A stretch of 64,000 nt of DNA from Ideonella sp. Its GTDB lineage: Bacteria; Pseudomonadota; Gammaproteobacteria; Burkholderiales; Burkholderiaceae_C. The position numbers were made by a program, and so were the translations under genes. Location of the stretch: assembly GCA_016721465.1 (NCBI GenBank), contig JADKIA010000009.1, positions 62,001-126,000 of the forward strand, in the 5' to 3' direction. The notes under the pieces are model-generated. The model did not search any database, was not told the DNA's origin, and saw only the letters and a list, made by a program, of their open reading frames with translations. This document shows positions 45,858-54,432 of this stretch, one piece after another (position 1 is the stretch's first letter; each line of letters opens with the position of its first letter).

Positions 45858-48779
45858 ATGCCGGTCCATCCGCCACCTCCCATCCACCACGACGCGAGCA
45901 GTCGCGCCGACGCAGCCGCTTCGACGTCGCAGGGCGGGCTCTGGTCGCTGCGCCTGCTGGGCGCCGTGGAAGCGCACGGCCCGGGACGCAGCCTGACGCG
46001 CTGGCCCTCGCGCGCCGTGGCCGCGCTGCTGGCGCGCCTGGCCATGGCGCCCGATCGTGCCCACCCGCGCGAGGAGTTGGTGGAGCTGCTGTGGCCGGGC
46101 GTGGCCCTGGACGTGGGACGCAACCGCTTGCGCCAGGTGCTGTCCACCCTGAAGAGCATCCTCGAACCCGTCGGCGCAAGCACGCCGCAGCCGGTGCTGG
46201 CGGCGGATCGGCTGAGCATCCGCCTGGTCAAGGGCCGCCTCGTTTGCGATGTCACGGCCTTCGAGCAGTTGGCGCGCAGCGGGGCTGCCGAGGCCGCGTT
46301 GGCGATGTACGGCGGTGAATTGCTGCCCGGCTTCTACGACGAGTGGATCGACGACGAGCGCAGGCGCCTGGCTGCACTGCACGAGCGCATGGCGCTGCAT
46401 GTTTCGACACCCCGCGCCGACACCCTGCCAAGGCCTGCACCCGCGCACTTGGCAAAGACCGATGCCGCCGGTGCCAGCCTCGCTGCCACACCGCCGCGCG
46501 GCCCGGCGCCAGGCACCCAGGTCCTCCTGCCCACCTACCTCACCCGCCTGTTCGGCGCCGAGCAGGCCATGGCGCAGCTTGCCGAGGCGGTGTCGGCGCA
46601 CCGGCTGGTCACCATCGTGGGCCCGGGCGGCGCCGGCAAGACGCGCCTGGCGGTGGAAACGGCCCGACAACTGGGCAGCCGCATCGGCCCGGCCGAGCAT
46701 GACACCGAGGGCAACGGTCCATTCGACCTGGTGGCTTTCGTCTCGCTGCTGACCTGCAGCACGCGGGGCCAGGCCTGCGACGCGCTGATCAGCACCTTGC
46801 AGATTGCCAGCGGTGCCGACGGCGCCCTGCTGGCCCTGTCGCGCGCGCTGGCCGGGCGCCGCGTGCTGCTGGTGCTGGACAACCTGGAGCAGCTGGTCCC
46901 GCAGGCCGACAACCTGGTCTCGCAGCTCGTGACCACGCTGCCGCGCCTGCACGTGCTGGCCACATCGCGGCGGGCCCTGGGGCTGGATGGCGAACGCGAG
47001 TTCGCGCTGGGCCCATTGACCCAATTGACCCCCTTGAGCCTGCAGCGCACGCAGGCACCCGCCGGCGCGCCCAGCGAGGGCACGGCGGCCGCCACGAACC
47101 CGGCCGTCGCCTTGTTCGTCGACCGCGCCCAGGCGGTGCGGTCCGACTTTCATCTGAGCACGCGCAACGCGGGCACCTTGTCCGAGCTGGTGCATGCCTT
47201 GGAAGGCATGCCACTGGCCATCGAGCTGGCTGCCGCGCGCATGCGCAGCATCACGCCGGCCGAGATGCTGGCACGCCTGGGCGACGCCGGTACGCCGCGC
47301 CTGGACCTGTTGGCCCGCAAGGGCCCGCGTGGCGCGTTTGACCCGCGCCATTCGTCCATGCAGCGCACCATCGAGTGGAGCTGGCAGCTGTTGACCCCCG
47401 AACAGACGCGCCTGCTGACGGCACTGACGGTGTTCGGCACCAGCTTCAGCGCCGACGCCGCACGCGTGCTCACCCGGGGCGACGGCCTGTCCAGTGCCTT
47501 GGTGCTGGACGAGCTGGTCGCGGCCTCGCTGGTGCATGCACAGCGCGACGGTGAGGGCCTGCGCTTCGCCCTGTACCAGCCGATCCGCGAATACGCCGCG
47601 TCGCAGCTCGACGCGGTCGCCGGGCGTCATTGGCGCGCCCGCCTGCGGGCCTGGGCCATCGAGTGGGCGCGCGCGCTGCCGGCCACACCATCGCTGGCCG
47701 CGCTGCGCGCCGAGATGTCCAACCTCGTGCACGCGCTGGCCAGTGCAGTGGCCGACGACGCGTCTGCCGAGGCCATCGCGCTGCTGCTGACACTGCGACG
47801 CTGCCTGGAAGACGTGGAGCTGCCGGCCGAGGGCCTGGCGCACGCGCAGGCGGCGGTGGCGGCGTGCCCCGATGCGCTGCTGCGCACGCAAGGCCTGTCG
47901 CTGCTGGCGGCACCGTTGTTCGTGGCCGGCCAGGCGGCCAATGCGCTGCAGCACGCGCAGGACGGCCTGGCCGCCGCCAGGACCTGCGGCGCCGCGCCCG
48001 CCATCCTGGGCCGGGCACTGCACACCGTGGCCCGGGTGCGCTGGCGCTCGCGTCGTCGCGCCGAAGAGGTGGAGCCGCTGCTCGATGAAGCGCAGGCCCT
48101 GCCCGGTGCCACGGCCGATCTGGAGCTGCAGGCCTCGCTGCTGGCGCTGCGGGCCTTCGTCACCAACGCCCACCACCGCGACCACGTGCTCGGTGAGCAG
48201 CTCCACGCACAGGCACTGGCCCTGTGGCAGCGGCTGGGCAACCAGCACGCCATCGACAGCGGCCGCTACAACCTGGCGGTGTGTGCACAGAACGCGAATC
48301 GCCACGCCGACACCCTGGCCCGTCTGCAGCCGGTGATCGCCAGTGCGCGCCAGCTGCAGGACTGGCGGCGCCTGAGCCAGTCGCTGAACGTGCGCGGCAA
48401 TGCCCACAGCGGCTTGCGGCAATGGTCGCTGGCGGTGGCCGACTACCAGGACTGCCTGCGCGTGGCCTGGTCCGGCATGGCCTCCTACGATCTGGCTTTT
48501 GGTCTTTGGAACCTGCCGCGAGCGCTGGCCCACCTGCGCCGGCCGAAAGTCGCGATGAGCCTGATGGCCTTTGCGGCAGCCTTCTGGACCACGCACTTCG
48601 GCGAGTTGTCGCCCACCGACCAGCGTTATGTGCTGCGTGTGCGACGCCTGGTGCAGGGCCAGGCCAGCGCTGCAGATCTCACCGAGCGGTGGCAGCAGGG
48701 TGAGCGCATGACCTTGCCCCAGGCGGTGGCGATGGCGCTGGCGGTGCCAACTGGTGTGCCGGCCGACTTGGCAAGCTGA
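45858..48779 (+). CDS. Second SARP-type/NB-ARC ATPase transcriptional regulator
   Basis: A 973-residue paralogue of the preceding regulator. The winged-helix part (about 29-125) is very similar to it (LRLLGAVEAHGPGRSL, WPSRAVAALLARLAMAPDR, REELVELLWPGVALDVGRNRLRQ). After a longer Pro/Ala linker, the NB-ARC module has Walker A GPGGAGKT (255-262), Walker B LLVLDN and GMPLAIELAAARMRSITP. A helical TPR-like C-terminus follows. The two regulators may bind similar DNA, antagonise each other, or form a hetero-oligomer. Start ATG 45858 lies 44 bases after the upstream stop. Confidence 0.82.
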   Translation: MPVHPPPPIHHDASSRADAAASTSQGGLWSLRLLGAVEAHGPGRSLTRWPSRAVAALLARLAMAPDRAHPREELVELLWPGVALDVGRNRLRQVLSTLKSILEPVGASTPQPVLAADRLSIRLVKGRLVCDVTAFEQLARSGAAEAALAMYGGELLPGFYDEWIDDERRRLAALHERMALHVSTPRADTLPRPAPAHLAKTDAAGASLAATPPRGPAPGTQVLLPTYLTRLFGAEQAMAQLAEAVSAHRLVTIVGPGGAGKTRLAVETARQLGSRIGPAEHDTEGNGPFDLVAFVSLLTCSTRGQACDALISTLQIASGADGALLALSRALAGRRVLLVLDNLEQLVPQADNLVSQLVTTLPRLHVLATSRRALGLDGEREFALGPLTQLTPLSLQRTQAPAGAPSEGTAAATNPAVALFVDRAQAVRSDFHLSTRNAGTLSELVHALEGMPLAIELAAARMRSITPAEMLARLGDAGTPRLDLLARKGPRGAFDPRHSSMQRTIEWSWQLLTPEQTRLLTALTVFGTSFSADAARVLTRGDGLSSALVLDELVAASLVHAQRDGEGLRFALYQPIREYAASQLDAVAGRHWRARLRAWAIEWARALPATPSLAALRAEMSNLVHALASAVADDASAEAIALLLTLRRCLEDVELPAEGLAHAQAAVAACPDALLRTQGLSLLAAPLFVAGQAANALQHAQDGLAAARTCGAAPAILGRALHTVARVRWRSRRRAEEVEPLLDEAQALPGATADLELQASLLALRAFVTNAHHRDHVLGEQLHAQALALWQRLGNQHAIDSGRYNLAVCAQNANRHADTLARLQPVIASARQLQDWRRLSQSLNVRGNAHSGLRQWSLAVADYQDCLRVAWSGMASYDLAFGLWNLPRALAHLRRPKVAMSLMAFAAAFWTTHFGELSPTDQRYVLRVRRLVQGQASAADLTERWQQGERMTLPQAVAMALAVPTGVPADLAS

Positions 48780-48789
48780 TGCGCGAAGG

Positions 48790-49236
48790 TCAGCGCGGCC
48801 AGACGATGTCGAAGCGCCGCCGGCCGTGGATGCGATAGACGCCAAAGTCGGCCGCGTCGAGCGTGGCGATGCGTTGGATGCCGGTGCTTTCGGCCAGCCA
48901 GACGAGCTCGATGTCGGCCCAGTCGGGGTCGAGGTCGGCGTACTTGTCCAGCAGCCAGGACATGCGTGCGAAACCAGCGGCGTCCGGCGTGTGGAGCCGC
49001 ACAGCGCCTTGGCAGGCCAGCTCCGCGACCAGTCGACGGTCGCGTGCGGGCAGCTGCCAGGCCGTTTCGGCCAGCACCGAGCCCACCGTGTGCAGCACCC
49101 CGCGGTAGCCGGCCATCCAGCGCCGGGCAGCACCGTGCAGTGGGTCGCTCACCGAGTACAGCGCGACAAGGACACCCGTATCCAGCAGTACAGCCTCGGC
49201 GGTGGCTGCCGGCGGGCGGCTCGAAGCCGTGCGCAT
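48790..49236 (-). CDS. PIN-domain toxin
   Basis: A 148-residue PIN-like ribonuclease of the VapC type. Acidic catalytic residues are visible: D19 in VLLDTGVLVAL, E57 in SVLAETAW, and D127/D130 in ATLDAADFG, with WADIELVWLAE between. The ATG at 49236 overlaps the antitoxin stop in ATGA form, so toxin synthesis depends on antitoxin translation; an upstream in-frame TTG is a weaker start. The gene converges on the second regulator with a 10-base gap. Confidence 0.88.
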   Translation of the reverse strand: MRTASSRPPAATAEAVLLDTGVLVALYSVSDPLHGAARRWMAGYRGVLHTVGSVLAETAWQLPARDRRLVAELACQGAVRLHTPDAAGFARMSWLLDKYADLDPDWADIELVWLAESTGIQRIATLDAADFGVYRIHGRRRFDIVWPR

Positions 49237-49550
49237 CAAGGTGTGCGGCTTGCCTTGCGCGCAGCCAGTCGCGCGCCGATGACCTCGCGCACGCGGGCCT
49301 TGTCGGCCGAGCGACCACCCAGGTCGCCCGCGCCGATCAGCCCCAGCGCCTCGAACGCACGGTAGTTGGCGCTGGGCTCGGCGGGCTCGGTGGCGGTGGC
49401 GCTGCGCGCACGCCGCTGCTGCTGCTGCGGCCGCGCCAGGTACTCGGCCAGCACCTCCTGCACCACCAGGCTCTTGCTCACGCCGCGTTCGGCGCAGTGC
49501 AGCTCAAGTGCCGATTCAAGTGCCGGCTGCAGGCGAACGGTCAGCGTCAT
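49236..49550 (-). CDS. Ribbon-helix-helix antitoxin
   Basis: A 104-residue antitoxin. The N-terminal ribbon-helix-helix (CopG/MetJ-type) DNA-binding domain spans about residues 1-42 (MTLTVRLQPALESALELHC, RGVSKSLVVQEVLAEYL). A Gln/Arg linker leads to a C-terminal helical segment (KARVREVIGARLAARKA) that should bind the PIN toxin. The start at 49550 fits the RHH fold; an upstream ATG at 49607 would place the domain after a hydrophobic extension and read through the operator candidate. It is translationally coupled to the toxin. Confidence 0.87.
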   Translation of the reverse strand: MTLTVRLQPALESALELHCAERGVSKSLVVQEVLAEYLARPQQQQRRARSATATEPAEPSANYRAFEALGLIGAGDLGGRSADKARVREVIGARLAARKASRTP

Positions 49551-49564
49551 GGTCAACCCCTCAG

Positions 49565-49594
49565 GTAATACAAGGTTCAACGCCAGTGTATTAC
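49565..49594. promoter_or_regulatory. Toxin-antitoxin operator candidate
   Basis: GTAATACA (49565-49572) and TGTATTAC (49587-49594) are perfect 8-bp inverted repeats with a 14-base spacer, starting 15 bases upstream of the antitoxin ATG. The A/T-rich half-sites stand out in GC-rich surroundings. RHH antitoxins usually repress their own promoter through such repeats. Confidence 0.65.
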
Positions 49595-49661
49595 ATGTCG
49601 AAGCCATCTGCCCGCAGGCCAGTGCCCACGTTCGGCGAGCTCGCCCGAGAACCCTTCCGGC

Positions 49662-51077
49662 TCAGGCCCTCAAAGCGGCCAGCACCTCGTCCAGCATCTT
49701 CTTCGCGTCGCCGAAGAGCATGCGGTTGTTGTCCTTGTAGAACAGCGGGTTGTCGACGCCGGCGTAGCCGGAAGCCATGCTGCGCTTCATGACGATGGAG
49801 GTCTTGGACTTCCAGACTTCCAGCACCGGCATGCCGGCGATGGGGCTGGTGGGGTCGTCCTGCGCGGCCGGGTTCACGATGTCGTTGGCGCCGATGACCA
49901 TGGTGACATCGGTCTTGGGGAAGTCCTCGTTGATCTCGTCCATCTCCAGCACGATGTCGTAGGGCACCTTGGCCTCGGCCAGCAGCACGTTCATGTGGCC
50001 GGGCATGCGGCCGGCCACCGGGTGGATGCCGAAGCGCACGTTGACACCCTTCTCGCGCAGCAGCTTGGTGATCTCGTAGACCGTGTGCTGGGCCTGCGCC
50101 ACCGCCATGCCGTAGCCGGGCACGATGATGACGTTCTTGGCCTCGCGCAGCAGTTCGGCGGTTTCCGCCGCAGCGATCGGTGCCACCTCACCTGCCGGTT
50201 GCGCCCCGCCCGCTGCCGCCGCGGGCGTCCCACCGCCGGTGCCGAAGCCGCCGGCGATCACGCTGATGAAGTTGCGGTTCATGGCGCGGCACATGATGAG
50301 CGAGAGGATCGCGCCCGAGGAGCCGACCAGTGCGCCCACGACGATGAGCAGGTCATTGCTGAGCATGAAGCCCGTGGCCGCCGCGGCCCAGCCCGAATAG
50401 CTGTTGAGCATGGAGACGACCACCGGCATGTCGGCACCGCCGATGGCCATGACCATGTGCACGCCGAACAGCAGCGCAACCACGGTCATCACGATCAGTG
50501 GCGTCATGCCGGCCTGGATGCTGTGCGCATGCAGGAACTCACGCCCGAACCAGATCACCACCAGCAGGCCCAGCAAGTTGAGCCAGTGCCGCCCGGGCAG
50601 CATCAGGGGCTTGCCGCCAATCTTGCCCGAGAGCTTGCCGAAGGCAATGATCGAGCCGGAGAAGGTGACGGCGCCGATGAGGATGCCGATGTAGATCTCC
50701 ACTTCGTGGATCGACTTCTCGGCCTCGGTCGGAAACACGGTGGACGTGTCGATGTAGCTGGCGAAGCCGACCAGGCAGGCGGCCAGGCCCACCAGGCTGT
50801 GCATCAACGCGACGAGCTCCGGCATCTGCGTCATCTGCACCTTCTTCGCGGCGAACAGGCCAATGCTGCCGCCAACCACGAGGGCACCGACGATCCAACC
50901 GTAGCCTGCCGGCGAAACGCGCGGGCCGAGCAGGGTGGCCAACACGGCGATGGCCATGCCGATGATGCCGAACAGGTTGCCGCGCCGCGCGGTCTCGGGG
51001 TTCGCGAGCCCCCCCAGGCTGAGGATGAACAGGATGGTGGCGCCAATGTAGGAAACGGTGGCAAGGCTTGCAGTCAT
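49662..51077 (-). CDS. pntB: NAD(P) transhydrogenase subunit beta
   Basis: A 471-residue subunit of the proton-translocating transhydrogenase. About nine transmembrane helices fill residues 1-285. The NADP(H)-binding domain III follows, with PGYGMAVAQAQ, FGIHPVAGRMPGHMNVLLAEA and KRSMASGYAGVDNPLFY. Between them is an Ala/Gly/Pro-rich linker. It transfers hydride between NADH and NADP+ using the proton gradient. A strong AAAGGAGA ribosome site lies upstream of the ATG, and 12 bases separate it from pntA. Confidence 0.97.
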   Translation of the reverse strand: MTASLATVSYIGATILFILSLGGLANPETARRGNLFGIIGMAIAVLATLLGPRVSPAGYGWIVGALVVGGSIGLFAAKKVQMTQMPELVALMHSLVGLAACLVGFASYIDTSTVFPTEAEKSIHEVEIYIGILIGAVTFSGSIIAFGKLSGKIGGKPLMLPGRHWLNLLGLLVVIWFGREFLHAHSIQAGMTPLIVMTVVALLFGVHMVMAIGGADMPVVVSMLNSYSGWAAAATGFMLSNDLLIVVGALVGSSGAILSLIMCRAMNRNFISVIAGGFGTGGGTPAAAAGGAQPAGEVAPIAAAETAELLREAKNVIIVPGYGMAVAQAQHTVYEITKLLREKGVNVRFGIHPVAGRMPGHMNVLLAEAKVPYDIVLEMDEINEDFPKTDVTMVIGANDIVNPAAQDDPTSPIAGMPVLEVWKSKTSIVMKRSMASGYAGVDNPLFYKDNNRMLFGDAKKMLDEVLAALRA

Positions 51078-51089
51078 GTCCGTCTCCTT

Positions 51090-52682
51090 TTACTTGCGGA
51101 ACATGGCCAGCATGCGCCGCGTGACCGCGAAACCGCCGAACATGTTGACAGCCGTGAGCGCCAGCGCGACCACGGCCAGACCCAGGATCAGCTGCGATGG
51201 CCGATCCACTCCGGCGCCCGCGATCAGCGGCGGCGCCACTTGCACCAGCGCCCCGATGGCGATGATGGACGAGATGGCATTGGTGACACTCATCAGCGGC
51301 GTGTGCAGCGCCGGCGTCACGTTCCAGATCACCATGTTGCCGATGAAGCAGGCCAGCACGAACACGGTGAAGTGGGCAAGGAAGCTGGCCGGTGCGTACA
51401 AGCCAACGAGCCCGAAGGCCAGTGCGCCCGCGCCGAACATCGTCACCAGGGACTTGGTCGACATCGGCGCGCCGGCGCCATGGCCGTGCCCCTTGGGCGC
51501 GGCAGCGGCCACTGCGGCCGGCTTGGCCTGCGGCGCCACGGCCGGCAGTTTGGGCGGTGGCGGCGGCCAGGTGATGTTGCCGTCCTTGATGACGGTCAGA
51601 CCGCGGATGGCGTCGTCTTCCATGTTGACGTTGATGACGCCGTCCTTGGTCTTGCACAACTCCTCGCTCACGCGCCACAGGTTGGTCGCGTACAGGGTCG
51701 AGGACTGCTTGGCCAGTCGGCTGACCAGGTCGGTGTAGCCGATGATGGTGACACCGTGGCGGACCACGGCCTCGCCGGGAACGGTGAGCTCGCAGTTGCC
51801 ACCCTGCTCACCCGCCATGTCGACGATGACACTGCCCGGCTTCATGCTCTTGACCATCTCGGCGGTGATCAGCTTGGGCGCGGGCTTGCCCGGGATCAGC
51901 GCGGTGGTGATGATGATGTCCGCGTCCTTGGCCTGCTTGGCGTACATCTCGCGCTGGGCCTGCTGGAAGCCCTCGCTCATCACCTTGGCGTAGCCGCCGC
52001 CGCCCGAGCCTTCTTCCTCGTAGTCGACCTTGACGAATTCGCCGCCCAGCGACACCACCTGGTCGGCGACCTCGGCGCGCGTGTCGTTGGCGCGCACGAT
52101 GGCGCCCAGGTTGGCCGCGGTGCCGATGGCAGCGAGACCCGCCACACCGGCACCGGCAATGAACACCTTGGCTGGCGGGATCTTGCCGGCGGCGGTGATC
52201 TGGCCATTGAAGAAGCGCCCGAAGGCATTGGCGGCCTCGATCACGGCGCGGTAGCCGCTGATGCCGGCCATCGAGGTGAGCGCGTCCATCTTCTGCGCGC
52301 GCGACAGCTGGCGCGGCAATGAGTCGATGGCCAGCACGGTGGCGCCCCGGCCCGCCAGTTGCTGCATGAGTTCCGGGTTCTGCGCGGGCCAGATGAAGCT
52401 GATCAGGGTGCCGCCTTCGCGCATCAGCCCCACTTCGGCCGGGCTCGGTGCCCGCACCTTGAAGACGATGTCGGACTTGGCCCAGAGCTCGGCCGCCGTT
52501 GGCAGCACTTCAGCGCCGGCGGCGCGGTAGGTGTCGTCTGCGAAATTGGCCGCGTCGCCGGCACCGCTTTCCACGGCCACCGAGAACCCCAGCTTGACGA
52601 GCTTTTCCACCACATCGGGCACGGTCGCGACGCGCTTCTCTTCTGCCGCCGTTTCCTTCGGAACTCCGATCAACAAGGCCAT
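51090..52682 (-). CDS. pntA: NAD(P) transhydrogenase subunit alpha (undivided)
   Basis: A 530-residue alpha subunit. The NAD(H)-binding domain I (about 1-390) resembles alanine dehydrogenase (GVPKETAAEEKRVATVP, AGAGVAGLAAIGTAANLG, KPAPKLITAEMV). After a Pro- and Ala/His-rich linker (about 386-430), three or four membrane helices form the C-terminal part, ending TRRMLAMFRK. Both parts are in one chain, as in E. coli, whereas many betaproteobacteria split them. It is upstream of pntB in one operon, with an AGGAG ribosome site. Confidence 0.96.
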   Translation of the reverse strand: MALLIGVPKETAAEEKRVATVPDVVEKLVKLGFSVAVESGAGDAANFADDTYRAAGAEVLPTAAELWAKSDIVFKVRAPSPAEVGLMREGGTLISFIWPAQNPELMQQLAGRGATVLAIDSLPRQLSRAQKMDALTSMAGISGYRAVIEAANAFGRFFNGQITAAGKIPPAKVFIAGAGVAGLAAIGTAANLGAIVRANDTRAEVADQVVSLGGEFVKVDYEEEGSGGGGYAKVMSEGFQQAQREMYAKQAKDADIIITTALIPGKPAPKLITAEMVKSMKPGSVIVDMAGEQGGNCELTVPGEAVVRHGVTIIGYTDLVSRLAKQSSTLYATNLWRVSEELCKTKDGVINVNMEDDAIRGLTVIKDGNITWPPPPPKLPAVAPQAKPAAVAAAAPKGHGHGAGAPMSTKSLVTMFGAGALAFGLVGLYAPASFLAHFTVFVLACFIGNMVIWNVTPALHTPLMSVTNAISSIIAIGALVQVAPPLIAGAGVDRPSQLILGLAVVALALTAVNMFGGFAVTRRMLAMFRK

Positions 52683-52735
52683 GAACTCATCTCCTCACAT
52701 GCTGTGTTTTGGTGCACAACTTCTTCAGGAAGCTT

Positions 52736-52755
52736 ACCCGAGATCAAGCTCGGGT
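52736..52755. promoter_or_regulatory. Inverted repeat in the pntA-nudix divergent gap
   Basis: ACCCGAG (52736-52742) and CTCGGGT (52749-52755) are perfect inverted repeats with a 6-base spacer, in the 93-base gap between two divergent starts. It may be an operator or a small RNA-level hairpin. Confidence 0.35.
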
Positions 52756-52775
52756 CACACCGCTACCATCCCTGG

Positions 52776-53267
52776 ATGAACCCGCCACGATGGAAGCCCA
52801 GCGTCACGGTGGCCGCGATCATCGAACGCGACGGCCGCTTCCTGCTTGTCGAAGAACAAACTCCGGAGGGGCTGCGGCTGAACAACCCGGCCGGCCATCT
52901 GGACCCGGGCGAGTCGCTCTTGCAGGCCGTGCAGCGCGAATGCCTGGAGGAAACCGCCTGCCGTTTCGCCCCCCAGGCATTGCTGGGCGTCTACCAGTCG
53001 CGCTTTCAGCGCCCGGCGCGCCCGGGCCATCCGGCCGAGGATGTGAGCTACCTGCGCTTTGCCTTCGCCGGCACGGTGGGCGAGCCCGAACCGGGCCGTG
53101 CACTGGACGAGCCGATCGTGCGCACGCTGTGGCTCACCCGCGACGAAATCGCCGCGCAGGCGGCGCGGCACCGCAGCCCCTTGCTGATGCGTTGCATCGA
53201 CGACCACCGCGCCGGCCGCCGATACCCGCTGGACACCCTGTTCGCCGACCCTTCGATCCACGGCTGA
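52776..53267 (+). CDS. Nudix hydrolase
   Basis: A 163-residue Nudix protein resembling the NudJ/phosphohydrolase class. The Nudix box, G-x5-E-x7-REUxEExxU, is seen as GHLDPGESLLQAVQRECLEETA (positions about 40-62). It hydrolyses a nucleoside diphosphate linked to X; NudJ acts on thiamin pyrophosphate and related substrates, but specificity is not proven here. It precedes mnmA by 17 bases, as NudJ-like genes do in other genomes, so co-transcription is likely. Confidence 0.88.
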   Translation: MNPPRWKPSVTVAAIIERDGRFLLVEEQTPEGLRLNNPAGHLDPGESLLQAVQRECLEETACRFAPQALLGVYQSRFQRPARPGHPAEDVSYLRFAFAGTVGEPEPGRALDEPIVRTLWLTRDEIAAQAARHRSPLLMRCIDDHRAGRRYPLDTLFADPSIHG

Positions 53268-53284
53268 TCGGGCGGCCAGGGACA

Positions 53285-54424
53285 ATGGCGCCCAACATGC
53301 CTGCCCCCCACCACCGCATCGTCGTCGGCCTGTCCGGCGGCGTGGACTCCGCCGTCACCGCCTGGCTGCTCAAGCAGCAGGGGCACGAGGTGGTCGGCAT
53401 CTTCATGAAGAACTGGGAAGACGACGACGACAGCGAATACTGCTCGTCCAACATCGATTTCGTCGACGCGGCGGCCGTGGCCGACGTGATCGGCATCGAG
53501 ATCGAGCACGTCAACTTCGCGGCCGAGTACAAGGACCGGGTCTTCGCCGAGTTCCTGCGCGAGTACCAGGCCGGCCGCACGCCCAACCCCGACGTGCTGT
53601 GCAATGCCGAGATCAAGTTCAAGGCCTTCCTGGACCACGCGATGCGGCTCGGCGCCGAGAAGATCGCCACCGGCCACTACGCCCGCGTTCGCGAAAGCAG
53701 CGGCCGGTTCGAGCTGCTCAAGGGCCTGGACCCGGCCAAGGACCAGAGCTACTTCCTGCACCGTCTCAGCCAGGCGCAGTTGTCGCGCACGCTGTTCCCG
53801 GTGGGCGAACTGAGCAAGACCGAGGTGCGGCGCGTGGCCGAGGACATCGGCCTGCCCAACGCGAAGAAGAAGGACTCCACCGGCATCTGCTTCATCGGCG
53901 AGCGCCCCTTCCGCGAGTTCCTCAACCGCTACCTGAGCCACACCCCCGGCCCGATCCAGGACGACCGAGGCCGCACGCTGGGCCAGCATGTGGGCCTGAG
54001 CTTCTACACGCTGGGCCAGCGGCAGGGCTTGGGGCTGGGCGGCATCAAGGACAAAGGGGCGCCCCGCGGCGGCGGCGCGCACGCGCCCTGGTTCGTGGCT
54101 CGCAAGGAGCTGGACACCAACACGCTGCGCGTGGTGCAGGGGCACGAGCACCCGTGGCTGCTGTACTCGGCCTTGCGGTTCGACAATGCCAGCTGGGTGG
54201 CCGGTGCCTCTGCGCCGCCGGGGCCTTGTGCGGCCAAGGCGCGCTATCGACAATCTGACGCGTCCTGCACGCTGGCACCGGGGCCGATCGGTTCGTTCGA
54301 TCTGGCCTTCGATGCGCCGCAGTGGGCGGTCACGCCGGGGCAATCGGCGGTGCTCTACGACGGCGAGGTGTGCCTGGGCGGCGGGGTGATTGCCAGCGCC
54401 ACGCCACAGTTCGTCGACGGCTGA
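53285..54424 (+). CDS. mnmA: tRNA-specific 2-thiouridylase MnmA
   Basis: A 379-residue enzyme that thiolates U34 of Lys/Glu/Gln tRNAs. The PP-loop motif is SGGVDS (17-22). Catalytic cysteines are C106 in NPDVLCNAEIKF and C202 in STGICFIGER. The C-terminal beta-barrel domain contains LGQHVGLSFYTLGQRQGLGLGG. Two ATGs (53285 and 53297) are possible starts. It follows the Nudix gene closely and ends 8 bases before the convergent hydrolase gene. Confidence 0.96.
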   Translation: MAPNMPAPHHRIVVGLSGGVDSAVTAWLLKQQGHEVVGIFMKNWEDDDDSEYCSSNIDFVDAAAVADVIGIEIEHVNFAAEYKDRVFAEFLREYQAGRTPNPDVLCNAEIKFKAFLDHAMRLGAEKIATGHYARVRESSGRFELLKGLDPAKDQSYFLHRLSQAQLSRTLFPVGELSKTEVRRVAEDIGLPNAKKKDSTGICFIGERPFREFLNRYLSHTPGPIQDDRGRTLGQHVGLSFYTLGQRQGLGLGGIKDKGAPRGGGAHAPWFVARKELDTNTLRVVQGHEHPWLLYSALRFDNASWVAGASAPPGPCAAKARYRQSDASCTLAPGPIGSFDLAFDAPQWAVTPGQSAVLYDGEVCLGGGVIASATPQFVDG

Positions 54425-54432
54425 AGGCGCCG

